Below are positions 46,859 through 55,416 of a stretch of 64,000 nucleotides of DNA, one piece after another. The DNA is from Aliivibrio_A sp016764915. GTDB taxonomy: Bacteria; Pseudomonadota; Gammaproteobacteria; Enterobacterales; Vibrionaceae. The stretch lies in assembly GCA_965224595.1 (NCBI GenBank), contig OZ245058.1, positions 2,976,001 to 3,040,000 on the forward strand, in the 5' to 3' direction. Both the position numbers and the translations under genes were made by a program. Numbering within the stretch: the stretch's first letter is position 1; each line of letters begins with the position of its first letter. Below the pieces are notes generated by a model. That model saw nothing but the letters and a program-made list of their open reading frames with translations, ran no database searches and was not told the DNA's origin.

Positions 46859-46926
46859 TAGCTTCCTTTAGTCATAAGCGGTTATCAAGTAAACTTCCAC
46901 CGTCTTCCTTTATCGTGCAGAGTACT

Positions 46927-47544
46927 ATGCTAATACAAAATCAGGATCTACAAAATCCGTTACAAGTTCGCTTAGAAAAGTTTGAACCATGGCAGCAAAT
47001 TACCTTCATGGCTTGTCTGTGTGAGCGGATGTACCCTAATTATGCTCTATTTTGTGACGAGACTGAATTTTCTGAGCATCAGACTTTCCGAATTATTTTA
47101 GACAGTATTTGGGAGATTCTCATCGTTAAAGGTGCAAAAATTAATTTTGAACGTCAACTAGAGAAGTTAGAAGAGTTGATTCCAACCGCGGATGACGATT
47201 CAATTTATTTGACCTATCCTGCCATAGATGCCTGTTTCTCTCTGTCTACTGTGTTGCACGGTTTGCTTGATAGAGATGAACTTGAAAGTGCTATGTTTGA
47301 GGTTAGCCAACAATCGGTTTCTACCGTCGTGCAGTTAATTGAAGCTCAAACTGGAGAGGTCATTGACAACGAAAACCAAAAAGAGAGTGAACTCGTTTGT
47401 GAAGAGTGGGACGTTCAATGGGCAATTTTTAGAGCACTTAAAGAGTGTGACGCTCGAAATTCTGAGTTAATAAAATCACTTAGAACTGAAATAAGGTCCG
47501 ATTTAGTGAGCAATATTGGTGTTGAGCTGAATTACTCTCGATAA
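46927..47544 (+). CDS. yjaG: DUF416 protein YjaG
   Basis: A 205-residue acidic, helical cytoplasmic protein of the DUF416/YjaG family (E. coli 196). Conserved stretches include FEPWQQITFMACLCERMYPN near the start, the DSIWEIL segment and the central TYPAIDACFSLSTVLHGLLD. Function is unknown; it is found next to hupA in enterics and vibrios, as here. The frame is open 39 codons further upstream, overlapping the divergent dehydrogenase, but the ATG at 46927 gives the expected length. Confidence 0.85.
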   Translation: MLIQNQDLQNPLQVRLEKFEPWQQITFMACLCERMYPNYALFCDETEFSEHQTFRIILDSIWEILIVKGAKINFERQLEKLEELIPTADDDSIYLTYPAIDACFSLSTVLHGLLDRDELESAMFEVSQQSVSTVVQLIEAQTGEVIDNENQKESELVCEEWDVQWAIFRALKECDARNSELIKSLRTEIRSDLVSNIGVELNYSR

Positions 47545-47575
47545 GTCAATTCTTAGTATAAATAGCGTCTTTTTA

Positions 47576-47605
47576 TTGACCTTTTATAGAGGCAAATTTT
47601 AGTAT
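47576..47605 (+). promoter_or_regulatory. Candidate hupA promoter
   Basis: TTGACC, 18 bp and TAGTAT lie in the 258-bp gap between yjaG and hupA. A second candidate (TTGACC at about 47628, 17 bp, TATCAA) follows. The long leader up to the hupA start contains no gene. Confidence 0.5.
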
Positions 47606-47802
47606 AAAGCCAGTGACAACAGTAGGTTTGACCTGTTTTATGGACTCGGCTATCAAAGAAAACGAGGCGGTTTTGTGAACTATAGCCCATATTGTGGTTA
47701 AAGAACCCTCGTTTGAGCCTAAGAACCGACACAAACCTTTGCCAGATGGGCTTATTATGGATTAGAGTGAGTCGACTTAAAAAAACTAAGAAGGGAAACC
47801 TA

Positions 47803-48075
47803 ATGAACAAAACTCAGCTAATTGATGTTATCGCGGAAAAAGCAGACCTATCTAAAGCACAAGCTAAAGCAGCACTAGAAGCGACTATTGGAAGTGTTAC
47901 TGATGCCCTTAAAGAAGGTGATCAGGTTCAGCTTATCGGTTTTGGTACATTTAAAGTAAATCATCGTGCTGCTCGTCTAGGTCGTAATCCTAAGACTGGT
48001 GCTGAGATTCAAATTTCTGCAGCAAACGTTCCAGCATTTACCTCGGGTAAAGCGCTGAAAGATGCAGTAAATTAA
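47803..48075 (+). CDS. hupA: DNA-binding protein HU-alpha
   Basis: HU is an abundant nucleoid protein that bends DNA. The 90-residue product has the family length, begins MNKTQLIDVIAEKADLSKAQ and contains the DNA-binding beta-arm signature GFGTFKVNHRAARLGRNPKT GAEI with the intercalating proline region. The frame is open 37 codons upstream, but AAGGGA lies six bases before the ATG at 47803. It lies between yjaG and yjaH, as in E. coli hupA. Its terminator overlaps the yjaH start region. Confidence 0.96.
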   Translation: MNKTQLIDVIAEKADLSKAQAKAALEATIGSVTDALKEGDQVQLIGFGTFKVNHRAARLGRNPKTGAEIQISAANVPAFTSGKALKDAVN

Positions 48076-48080
48076 TCTAT

Positions 48081-48114
48081 AATCCGTCAAGTACCTTTAT
48101 TTGGCGGATTTTTT
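48081..48114 (+). terminator. hupA terminator overlapping the yjaH ribosome-binding site
   Basis: AATCCGTCAA (48081-48090) pairs over 10 bp with TTGGCGGATT (48101-48110), followed by TTTTC and then the yjaH ATG at 48116. The GGCGGA that should serve yjaH as ribosome-binding site lies in the 3' arm. Confidence 0.8.
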
Positions 48115-48115
48115 C

Positions 48116-48811
48116 ATGAAACAACTCCTCGCACTACTTCTCTGCTCATCTATTTTAATTGGTTGCTCTTCAAATCCGCAACAAAATACGATCATTCCCT
48201 CTGTCCATTATACTGGCGGTCAAGTTGAAGGGGATGTGACAAGTTTATATTGGTATAGCCAAAAACTGGATAAACCGATTAACGCCGCAGATTACGTTAC
48301 TTTAGAAGATCACAGTTGGTACAAAACAAATTATCATTGGAGTAATAATATACTCAGAGAGATCGCTCGAGAGGGTAAAGCGAATAATCGTGATGGACAG
48401 TTAGAACCGTTCTCGGTACATATTCGCTACAACAGTGAAGGTGCTCCGGTATATCAACAGTATCGCCAGAATGGCAAGGTACTCCCTTTAAGCTCAGATA
48501 ATCTTTTGCAGTATTTGAAAGAGTCTCAACATATTATTCGAACCGTCAAAACTCAAGATGATAAAGGGATAGATCTGTTTCAAGGCATCTGGGATGGAGA
48601 GGTTTTTTTAAGCTGTGATGGCAAAGTATTTGAAGAGCTAGAGTTTAATAAAGTATTACCTAGTTTTGTTGTCTCTCGTCTCTCGTCAGTTGAAAGTTTT
48701 TTCGTTTTTCTTGGTCACAGCAAGGAAGAGGTAGTGAGTATCTCCAATCTTCTGCTCTTAGCAGATGAAGGATACGGATGTATTGAAGCTCCTGTGATGA
48801 TTAAAGAATAA
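48116..48811 (+). CDS. yjaH: DUF1481 lipoprotein YjaH
   Basis: The 231-residue protein starts with a lipoprotein signal peptide (MKQLLALLLCSSILIGC) with lipobox LIGC, so Cys17 would be lipidated; the next residues (SSNP) lack the Asp inner-membrane retention signal, which suggests outer-membrane sorting. The body matches DUF1481, encoded downstream of hupA in E. coli (yjaH), and is of unknown function. The ATG at 48116 is chosen over an upstream in-frame start because it begins the signal peptide. Its translation signal is buried in the hupA terminator. Confidence 0.82.
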   Translation: MKQLLALLLCSSILIGCSSNPQQNTIIPSVHYTGGQVEGDVTSLYWYSQKLDKPINAADYVTLEDHSWYKTNYHWSNNILREIAREGKANNRDGQLEPFSVHIRYNSEGAPVYQQYRQNGKVLPLSSDNLLQYLKESQHIIRTVKTQDDKGIDLFQGIWDGEVFLSCDGKVFEELEFNKVLPSFVVSRLSSVESFFVFLGHSKEEVVSISNLLLLADEGYGCIEAPVMIKE

Positions 48812-48836
48812 AAAAGGCACGGAAACCGTACCTTTT
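48812..48836. terminator. Bidirectional terminator between yjaH and purD
   Basis: AAAAGGCACGG-AAA-CCGTACCTTTT stem with one internal C/A mismatch, flanked by A's and T's, between convergent yjaH and purD. Confidence 0.8.
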
Positions 48837-48866
48837 GGGATTACTTATAGCGAGAGGGTAAGCTAA

Positions 48867-50153
48867 CTACTTACTTTCACGCTCAATCGCTCTGTAGCCA
48901 ATGTCATTGCGATGAAACATGCCATCCCAGCCAATGGCGGATGATAACGCATAAGCTCTCTGTTGAGCCTCTGAGACGCTATTTCCTAGGGCGGTAGCAC
49001 ACAGTACTCGACCGCCATTAGTGACAACATCTCCTGCACTCACGGAAGTACCAGCGTGAAAGACTTTTTCTCCCTCCACTTCTGATGTCGGTAAGCCTGA
49101 AATAACGTCACCTTTTGCATAATCTGCAGGGTAACCACCAGCTGCAAGTACGATACCGACCGCTGCACGTGGATCCCAGTGAGACTCTGCTTCATCAAGT
49201 TTTTCATCAACCGCGGCAAGACACAGTTCAACTAAATCTGACTGCATACGCATCATAATTGGTTGGGTCTCTGGATCGCCAAAGCGACAGTTGTATTCAA
49301 TCACTTTCGGTGTGCCGTCAGCCATGACCATTAAACCAGCGTATAAAAAGCCTGTGTATGGGTAGCCCTCTGCATCCATCCCGCGAACCGTTGGGTAGAT
49401 AACCTCTTCCAATACCCGCTGGTGGATTTCAGGAGTAACCACAGGGGCTGGAGAGTAGGCACCCATACCACCAGTGTTAGGGCCTGTGTCTTTATCACCC
49501 ACACGTTTGTGATCTTGGCTGGTGGCCATAGGAAGCACATTACTGCCGTCAACCATGACAATAAAGCTGGCCTCTTCGCCATCAAGAAACTCTTCGACGA
49601 CCACTCGGCTGCCAGCAGCACCAAAGACATTACCCGCAAGCATATCTTCGATAGCATCTTCGGCTTCTTTTAGTGTCATCGCGACGATCACGCCTTTACC
49701 AGCGGCAAGACCATCGGCTTTGATAACAATTGGCGCGCCTTTTTCTCGCACGTAGGCCAAAGCTGGCTCAATTTCAGTAAAATTGGCGTAATCAGCGGTA
49801 GGGATTTTATGACGCGCTAAGAAATCTTTGGTAAAGGCTTTTGAACCTTCAAGTTGCGCTGCCGCTTTGGTTGGGCCAAAAATAGGTAATCCCGCTTCAC
49901 GGAAAGCATCAACAACACCAATAACCAGTGGGCCTTCAGGGCCAACAATGGTCAACTCAATATTTTTTTCTTTTGCGAAAGCCACAAGTGCAGCGACATC
50001 TTCAACATCGATAGCGATGTTTTTTAACTTAGGTTCAAGTGCTGACCCTGCATTTCCTGGAGCGACATAAACTGTATTTACATCTGGGTTTTGTGCGGCT
50101 TTCCATCCGAGAGCGTGCTCACGGCCACCGCCACCAATAATAAGAACGTTCAT
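48867..50153 (-). CDS. purD: Phosphoribosylamine-glycine ligase PurD (GARS)
   Basis: PurD joins glycine to 5-phosphoribosylamine using ATP, the second step of de novo purine synthesis. The 428-residue ATP-grasp protein has the N-terminal GGGGREHALGWK, IVGPEGPLV, the ATP-grasp loop VIKADGLAAGKGVIVA, the signature RFGDPETQP and a C-terminal barrel-sandwich domain. GAGGAAATAAA precedes the ATG. It follows purH by 66 bp on the same strand, the usual purHD operon. Confidence 0.97.
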   Translation of the reverse strand: MNVLIIGGGGREHALGWKAAQNPDVNTVYVAPGNAGSALEPKLKNIAIDVEDVAALVAFAKEKNIELTIVGPEGPLVIGVVDAFREAGLPIFGPTKAAAQLEGSKAFTKDFLARHKIPTADYANFTEIEPALAYVREKGAPIVIKADGLAAGKGVIVAMTLKEAEDAIEDMLAGNVFGAAGSRVVVEEFLDGEEASFIVMVDGSNVLPMATSQDHKRVGDKDTGPNTGGMGAYSPAPVVTPEIHQRVLEEVIYPTVRGMDAEGYPYTGFLYAGLMVMADGTPKVIEYNCRFGDPETQPIMMRMQSDLVELCLAAVDEKLDEAESHWDPRAAVGIVLAAGGYPADYAKGDVISGLPTSEVEGEKVFHAGTSVSAGDVVTNGGRVLCATALGNSVSEAQQRAYALSSAIGWDGMFHRNDIGYRAIERESK

Positions 50154-50164
50154 TTTATTTCCTC

Positions 50165-50190
50165 AAGCCGTAGGGATAAAGCTACGGCTT
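50165..50190 (-). repeat. Intergenic hairpin between purH and purD
   Basis: AAGCCGTAG and CTACGGCTT form a 9-bp perfect stem with an 8-base loop, between the purH stop and the purD ribosome-binding site. It lacks a T tail and may instead affect mRNA stability. Confidence 0.5.
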
Positions 50191-50219
50191 ATTTAAAGGT
50201 TAGCAATAACTAATCGTGA

Positions 50220-51812
50220 TTAGTGACGGAAGTGACGCATGCCAGTAAAGAGCATGGCCATTCCATGCTCATCAGCGGCGGCAATCACTTCATCATCACG
50301 CATAGAACCACCAGGTTGAATTACGCATTTAATGCCCGCTTCAGCGGCGGCATCAATACCATCACGGAATGGGAAGAAAGCATCTGAGGCCATTACGCTG
50401 CCCGGAACTTCTAGGTTTTCATCCGCCGCTTTAATTCCAGCAATTTTGGCTGAGTAAACGCGGCTCATTTGACCTGCGCCGACACCGATGGTCATATCAC
50501 CTTTTGCATAAACAATGGCATTAGACTTCACATACTTGGCGACTTTCCAGCAGAACAGTGCATCTTTCATCTCTTCGCTAGTGGGTTGACGCTTTGACAC
50601 TACTTTAAGATCTGACTCCGTCACCATGCCTTGATCGCGGTCTTGAACTAACAGGCCACCATTAACGCGTTTTATATCAAACTCAGTGGTTTTACTTGAC
50701 CACTGGCCGCACTCAAGTAGACGAAGGTTCTTTTTAACAGCCACAATCTCAGCGGCCTCTTTTGAAACAGACGGTGCGATGATCACTTCAACAAACTGAC
50801 GCTCAGTAATCGCGGTTGCCGTTGCTGCATCTAACTCACGGTTAAACGCGATGATGCCACCAAATGCCGAGGTTGGATCGGTTTGATATGCGCGGTTATA
50901 GGCTTCAAGAATGTCATCACCTAATGCTACGCCGCAAGGGTTAGCGTGCTTAACGATAACGCAGGCTGGTGCTTCAAACTCTTTCACACACTCAAGAGCA
51001 GAATCTGTGTCGGCAATGTTGTTGTAAGAGAGCGCTTTACCTTGAAGTTGAGTTGCGGTTGAAACGGACGCTTCTTCAGGGTTCTTCTCAACGTAGAAAG
51101 CAGCCGCTTGGTGGCTATTTTCGCCGTAACGCATGTCCTGCTTTTTCTGGAATTGTTGATTGAAGGTACGAGGGAATTTAGACGCTTCATCACCCTCTTT
51201 ATTGTCACCGTAAGAGGTCACCATAGTACCGAAGTAGTTAGCAATCATGCCGTCGTATGCAGCCGTGTGTTCAAATGCTGAGATGGCAAGATCGAAGCGA
51301 GTCTCTAACGTTAGGGATAACTCGTTAGCATCAATTTCAGTAATAACACGATCGTAGTCGTGAGCATTAACAACAATCGCCACGTCTTTGTGGTTTTTTG
51401 CCGCAGAGCGAACCATGGTTGGACCGCCGATATCGATATTCTCAACCGCATCCGCGAGCGTACAGCCCTCTTTGGCGACGGTCTCTGCAAATGGGTAAAG
51501 GTTAACGACAACCATATCGATAGGCTTGATACCGTGCTCTTGCATAATGGCATCATCTTGTCCACGACGTCCTAAGACACCACCATGAACTTTCGGGTGA
51601 AGGGTTTTTACGCGGCCATCCATCATTTCAGGGAAGCCAGTGTAGTCTGATACTTCAGTAACTTGAATGCCTTTTTCAGCTAACAAGCGAGCTGTACCAC
51701 CAGTAGATAAGATATCGATGCCGCGTTGTGTTAACGCTTGAGCAAATTCGACAATACCAGTTTTATCAGAGACGCTAATCAGCGCGCGACGGATTGGACG
51801 AGGGTTATTCAT
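50220..51812 (-). CDS. purH: Bifunctional AICAR formyltransferase / IMP cyclohydrolase PurH
   Basis: PurH catalyses the last two steps to IMP. The 530-residue protein has the N-terminal IMP cyclohydrolase domain (ALISVSDKTGIVEFAQAL, TLHPKVHGGVLGRR, NLYPFAETV) and the C-terminal transformylase domain with the catalytic lysine-histidine in VKHANPCGVALGD, the PTSAFGGIIAFNR segment and the terminal IQPGGSMRDDEVI...FTGMRHFRH. The frame extends eight codons upstream; I choose the ATG at 51812, which gives the standard MNNPRPIRRALIS start, with AAGGA about 11 bases upstream. An alternative ATG is at 51821. It is co-transcribed with purD and likely under PurR. Confidence 0.96.
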   Translation of the reverse strand: MNNPRPIRRALISVSDKTGIVEFAQALTQRGIDILSTGGTARLLAEKGIQVTEVSDYTGFPEMMDGRVKTLHPKVHGGVLGRRGQDDAIMQEHGIKPIDMVVVNLYPFAETVAKEGCTLADAVENIDIGGPTMVRSAAKNHKDVAIVVNAHDYDRVITEIDANELSLTLETRFDLAISAFEHTAAYDGMIANYFGTMVTSYGDNKEGDEASKFPRTFNQQFQKKQDMRYGENSHQAAAFYVEKNPEEASVSTATQLQGKALSYNNIADTDSALECVKEFEAPACVIVKHANPCGVALGDDILEAYNRAYQTDPTSAFGGIIAFNRELDAATATAITERQFVEVIIAPSVSKEAAEIVAVKKNLRLLECGQWSSKTTEFDIKRVNGGLLVQDRDQGMVTESDLKVVSKRQPTSEEMKDALFCWKVAKYVKSNAIVYAKGDMTIGVGAGQMSRVYSAKIAGIKAADENLEVPGSVMASDAFFPFRDGIDAAAEAGIKCVIQPGGSMRDDEVIAAADEHGMAMLFTGMRHFRH

Positions 51813-52021
51813 TGCTACCATTTTCCTTTCATTCACGAGGTATATCTACTGGTCAATCATCGACTGCCGTAGACAATAGGATATTTACCAAAACAGAAAT
51901 CGACTGCACTGCTTTGGTAAAGATCCTAAGATAACCATTCATAGTATGCAGATTGTCGTATGAATGTTAAGTCCCAGGTGTTAACGCGCAACATTCTAAC
52001 CAAATAATGCTCAAAAAGCTC

Positions 52022-52037
52022 GCGCAATCGATTGCAA
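52022..52037 (-). promoter_or_regulatory. PurR-box-like operator upstream of purH
   Basis: GCGCAATCGATTGCAA contains a perfect 12-bp palindrome GCAATCGATTGC that keeps the central GCAANCGNTTNC of the E. coli PurR consensus; only the outer positions differ. On the minus strand it lies upstream of a TAGAAT (-10, at 51993-51998) for purHD. Confidence 0.65.
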
Positions 52038-52102
52038 TTTTAAATTTAATACGACATTTAGCAGCGAATAGGATTTAATCAGATGAGTTTAAAGGAGTCT
52101 TT

Positions 52103-52510
52103 ATGTATTTAATTGGTGAGTTAGCAAAACGATGCGCGGTCAGCGCCGATACACTGCGTTTCTATGAAAAGAATGGTTTATTGGTACCGGCCAGTCGGAG
52201 CGAAAGTGGGTATCGCCTCTACAGTGAGAATAATCTGCAGCAGATCAACTTCATCATTCGCTCAAAGAACCTAGGTTTAAGCCTAGATGAAATTAGAGAG
52301 TTACTTGATATCAGGCTTGAAGCGAGCCAACACAGTTGCGCTGAAGTCAAAACGATCACCCAAACCAAACTTCAACTGATTGATGAAAAAATCAAAGAAC
52401 TGACTGACATACGAAATGCATTAAAGAAGATTAATGATGCCTGTTGTGGTCATACTGATGACAGGGCGACTCACTGCTCAATATTAGAAGCACTGCAGGC
52501 AAAAAAGTAG
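52103..52510 (+). CDS. zntR: Zn(II)-responsive MerR-family regulator ZntR
   Basis: ZntR activates the zinc exporter gene zntA by untwisting its promoter when zinc is bound. The 135-residue protein has the MerR helix-turn-helix IGELAKRCAVSADTLRFYEK, the second helix region GYRLYSE, a long dimerisation helix and the metal-binding C-terminus with CCGHTDDRATHC, plus an upstream cysteine in HSCAEVK, matching the E. coli ZntR ligands. AAGGAG precedes the ATG. It is divergent from purH, as commonly seen in Vibrio and Enterobacteriaceae-related genomes. zntA is not in the window. Confidence 0.92.
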   Translation: MYLIGELAKRCAVSADTLRFYEKNGLLVPASRSESGYRLYSENNLQQINFIIRSKNLGLSLDEIRELLDIRLEASQHSCAEVKTITQTKLQLIDEKIKELTDIRNALKKINDACCGHTDDRATHCSILEALQAKK

Positions 52511-52720
52511 GTCAGCCCCCAAGTAACCCCCCAAGTTGAACAGTTACTTCAAGTATTGGAAGGGGAGATGTTAAGGGAAGACATTTAAGCTAAGTTGGGG
52601 TTAAAAGATCGTAAGTCATTTCGGGAGCGTTACCTTAAACCCGCGATTGGAGCTGGCTTGATTGAAATGACTATACCGGATAAAACAACCAGTAAATTGC
52701 AGCGCTATAGAAAAGTGTGA
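52511..52720 (+). pseudogene. Decayed C-terminal winged-helix tail of a Fic/AlbA_2-type protein
   Basis: Directly after the zntR stop the plus strand reads VSPQVTPQVEQLLQVLEGEM LREDI, a stop, then AKLGLKDRKSFRERYLKPAI GAGLIEMTIPDKTTSKLQRY RKV and a natural stop. This is the typical C-terminal winged-helix domain of Fic-family and RecG-C/AlbA_2 ATP-binding proteins (PQVTPQV spacer, GLKDRKSFRERYL). One in-frame TAA (52589-52591 region) and the absence of any start or upstream domain make it a relic. It is not the missing part of the 53084 gene, which has its own ending. Confidence 0.75.
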
Positions 52721-52756
52721 TTTATACTAATCTAACCCAATAAAAATGAAACTTTA

Positions 52757-53056
52757 AAACCTGTCTCCGTAAAAGAAGCGATAGAGTACTGGTTCGTCAA
52801 TTATGCAGAAGATAATCGGTCTAATGCTTCAAGGCACAGTGCTCAAAGCGTTGAAATTCTGCCATGTAAGGCATTACGACGTTTAGTCGAGTTTTAGATG
52901 ATTTGGCGACTTCAGATGTTGGAAACAAACAGCAGGGGAAAGACCAGGTATTGTCGCATCAAGAACTGGTTGATGTATTATTATGATATTGAGAATAGCA
53001 TGACGTTCACTCATCGGCGATCCGCGGTTAATTCGACGCTACATTGTCCAAGTTAC
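52757..53056 (+). pseudogene. Decayed tyrosine recombinase (phage-type integrase) fragment
   Basis: Three plus-strand frames carry successive pieces that read as one integrase: KPVSVKEAIEYWFVNYAEDN RSNASRHSAQ (arm/core-binding domain, from 52757), LKFCHVRHYDV (from 52851), VLDDLATSDVGNKQQGKDQV LSHQELVDVL (from 52891) and YYDIENSMTFTHRRSAVNST L (to about 53056). The fragments are joined by at least three frameshifts, interrupted by stops, and the catalytic C-terminal domain is missing. It marks an old mobile-element insertion next to zntR. Confidence 0.72.
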
Positions 53057-53083
53057 TGTGATTCACACCGATGATAGCTGATT

Positions 53084-55102
53084 TTAGTTATCGTTTTTTG
53101 TGCTATATGCTTGTCGTGGTGTTCTTGGTGACTGCGGGAAAGCAAGCTCTAAGATACCATCTTCTACCATGGACTTTAGATAGCTTTGTCTAATGCTTTG
53201 GTTTGTTCTGCCAAGTAACTTAGCCAGCTGCGCTATTTCTATAAAGTGCTCATTACATAGCTGAGTAATGGCTTCTTTCATTTTTTCTTTTGAAGTTCTA
53301 GAACTCGCTTTTACAGGTTGAGCGAGCCTTGCCAATTGGTTGTAAAAGTCTTCTTGTAGTCGTTCTAGATTATCAATAATCGGTTTAGGTAGATGACCAG
53401 ACAATAAACGACCATATTGGTCTCTTGATGCGGAAGCTACTGGCTCTATATGCGTGATGTTGTCTTCGTTATGCGTGATGTTTTTGTCCTTGTGCGTTAT
53501 GTCGATATCGTTGTGCGCTATGTAGCCACTATCAATGTTTACAGCTTGAGTTGGGAGGGATGAAACGGCGAATACTTTATCTGGGGTTGGAATATCAACA
53601 CCGGGTAGCGTGTAATATTTGTTTTTACCTTCTTCAGCAGCAACTAAGAAGCCTTTAGTTACTAACCTTGGAAGAGCTAGTGTCACTTCTCGGGTATGCT
53701 CTTCTGTTAGCTCACAAGCTCGCTCGTGGTTGATCCAATTTTCTACCGCTGCGCTAACAACAATTTTGGTTTCGAGATCATCTAATTTGTAAAACTCATC
53801 ACCAAAGATGTTATGTAGTCGCTCCATTGTTTCTTCTGGTATAAGTCCTGCGGTACTCAGTTCCAGTATGGTTTGTGCAGGTTCAGGGCGCTCCCATAAT
53901 TTAGGTCTACGCCACTTTGCATAACTCCAACCACTATAAATTTTAGGAATTCCCGAACCAGCACGCTCGCTTAAACCAATTAACAGAAACATCTTCTGTA
54001 GAGTTTGGTTGCGACAATCGCTCTGCCCACCGTCAATGACTTCTTCGAGAGGGATCCTCATCAGTCCTGGATTACGAAATCCAAATAGGTCAGGACGTTT
54101 TATTATTAATATCGGTAAGCGGTCAGAAAAATCAGAGTGTACGAGACTGTTAATCAAAGCTTCTCGAAGGGCGATATGAACAGGGGTATTGTTTTTGCGC
54201 TGACCATCTTCGAGCTTAAAAGGCACCTTTAAATCAGAAGTCAGTCGTTGATATACTTTTCGATAGAAATCAAACAAGTTGCCAGACCAAGTTCCATCAT
54301 AATAAACGCGATCTATCCATCTTAGCTCGGTTTTAGCTTCTGGTCTTTCTTGATAATCAACAAAGTAGTTTGGTCTTGCTGAAGTAATAGCATCCCATGT
54401 ACCGAACATCAGCACTCCGGCGAGTGTAATTCCTGAGTAGCCTGTTTCTTTGTCTTTTCTCCAACCACCGATCTGTTTGAAAAAGCTAAAAAGGTCTGAT
54501 GCTAAGAATGGGTGGTCAGGATTATGAGCCGCCAATAAGTTTCGGTATGCGCTTAGAGTGCTGTGATCTATATCTTCATCGAAAGTATAGTGTTCAGACA
54601 GTACTTCATTGTCCCTTGAGTCATGAAGTTGCTCAGCCAACATGCGTTTTACTGACTCTTCATCACACGCTCTATCACCTTCGTATAGACGAATATAAGT
54701 TTTACCAGCAAGAGGGTTCTTACCTAGATAGACGGGTTTTTGCTTACGAGTGGCTGGTGGAATATGAATTGCTAGTACTTCTTTTTCGTCCATGAGAACA
54801 GTCTGAACATCTTGATCGGTAAGGAGGTTGACACTCACTTTGTCACGGTCGGTAAGCTGATTAAACAGATCCGTTCTAACCTTCTCAATATCAGTGACGC
54901 CTACAGGAGTGAACTCTCGATTAACCTCTTTGACACCCAAAATAACCCAACCGCCTCGACCGTTAGCCATCGCTGAATAAGTTGGCCAGAAATCTTTAGG
55001 AAGTTGACCTTTACCGTTCTTTCCTCCTGCCAGCTTAAACTCTATTTCAGAGGATTCAGCGAGTGTTTGCAGGTCGATGACATCATGGATGGTAAAGTTC
55101 AT
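53084..55102 (-). CDS. AlbA_2 / RecG-C-like ATP-binding regulator with heptapeptide repeat
   Basis: The 672-residue protein starts with an AlbA_2 (Schlafen AAA_4, PF04326-type) domain (about 15-150; ESSEIEFKL, GGWVILGVKE, KTYIRLYEGD), then a long central part with a histidine-kinase-like/RecG C-terminal ATPase fold (ALREALINSLVHSDF, IKRPDLFGFRNPG, LSERAGSGIPKIYSGW), a winged-helix region and a C-terminal HTH-like segment (IAQLAKLLGRTNQSIRQSYL). Between them at about 526-553 is a four-unit heptad repeat. Such proteins are found on genomic islands and near defence systems, with mostly unknown roles. Its neighbours are two relics, so it is probably acquired cargo. Confidence 0.82.
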   Translation of the reverse strand: MNFTIHDVIDLQTLAESSEIEFKLAGGKNGKGQLPKDFWPTYSAMANGRGGWVILGVKEVNREFTPVGVTDIEKVRTDLFNQLTDRDKVSVNLLTDQDVQTVLMDEKEVLAIHIPPATRKQKPVYLGKNPLAGKTYIRLYEGDRACDEESVKRMLAEQLHDSRDNEVLSEHYTFDEDIDHSTLSAYRNLLAAHNPDHPFLASDLFSFFKQIGGWRKDKETGYSGITLAGVLMFGTWDAITSARPNYFVDYQERPEAKTELRWIDRVYYDGTWSGNLFDFYRKVYQRLTSDLKVPFKLEDGQRKNNTPVHIALREALINSLVHSDFSDRLPILIIKRPDLFGFRNPGLMRIPLEEVIDGGQSDCRNQTLQKMFLLIGLSERAGSGIPKIYSGWSYAKWRRPKLWERPEPAQTILELSTAGLIPEETMERLHNIFGDEFYKLDDLETKIVVSAAVENWINHERACELTEEHTREVTLALPRLVTKGFLVAAEEGKNKYYTLPGVDIPTPDKVFAVSSLPTQAVNIDSGYIAHNDIDITHKDKNITHNEDNITHIEPVASASRDQYGRLLSGHLPKPIIDNLERLQEDFYNQLARLAQPVKASSRTSKEKMKEAITQLCNEHFIEIAQLAKLLGRTNQSIRQSYLKSMVEDGILELAFPQSPRTPRQAYSTKNDN
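53450..53527 (-). repeat. 21-bp tandem repeat within the AlbA_2 gene
   Basis: Four units of 21 bp (plus strand starts 53450, 53471, 53492, 53513; e.g. ATGCGTGATGTTGTCTTCGT) encode the heptads IAHNDID, ITHKDKN, ITHNEDN and ITHIEPV. The last unit is partial at DNA level. The 21-bp period keeps the reading frame. Confidence 0.85.
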
Positions 55103-55355
55103 TTTCTTCCTTAAGTCATTTATTGAAGAGGATATATACCTTAGGCCATTGTAGCGAATTACCGTACCTTTTTTACAATCTTATTTGTTGTATGTGCTTC
55201 AGATTTCTTCAAGTTAAGCGCAGTGCATCTAGTGTAATGATCCACTAATAATTGATAACATGGAGTTTCGTAGTCTATAGAGGCGGAATGTTTAACGAGT
55301 GCGCTCTGGAAAAATCATTCTTAAGTCGCATAAGAGATGCCTAGGGTACATATAC
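55103..55355. other. Intergenic region between the AlbA_2 gene and fis
   Basis: No gene is seen here. The part next to 55102 should hold the promoter of the AlbA_2 gene (ribosome-binding AAGGAAG on the minus strand). The rest has no clear repeat or attachment site. Confidence 0.5.
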
Positions 55356-55391
55356 AAAAAAAAGCTGCTAGTGAATACACTAAGCAGCTTA
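55356..55391 (-). terminator. Terminator of the dusB-fis operon
   Basis: On the minus strand AAGCTGCTTAGTG-TATT-CACTAGCAGCTT is followed by eight T's, 26 bp after fis. Confidence 0.9.
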
Positions 55392-55416
55392 TTTATCAAT
55401 TGGATACGGTTTTAAA

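Noticed and set aside
46810..46926. N-terminal extension of YjaG
   Set aside because: It overlaps the start of the divergent dehydrogenase, is unlike the family and is not needed for a normal-length product.
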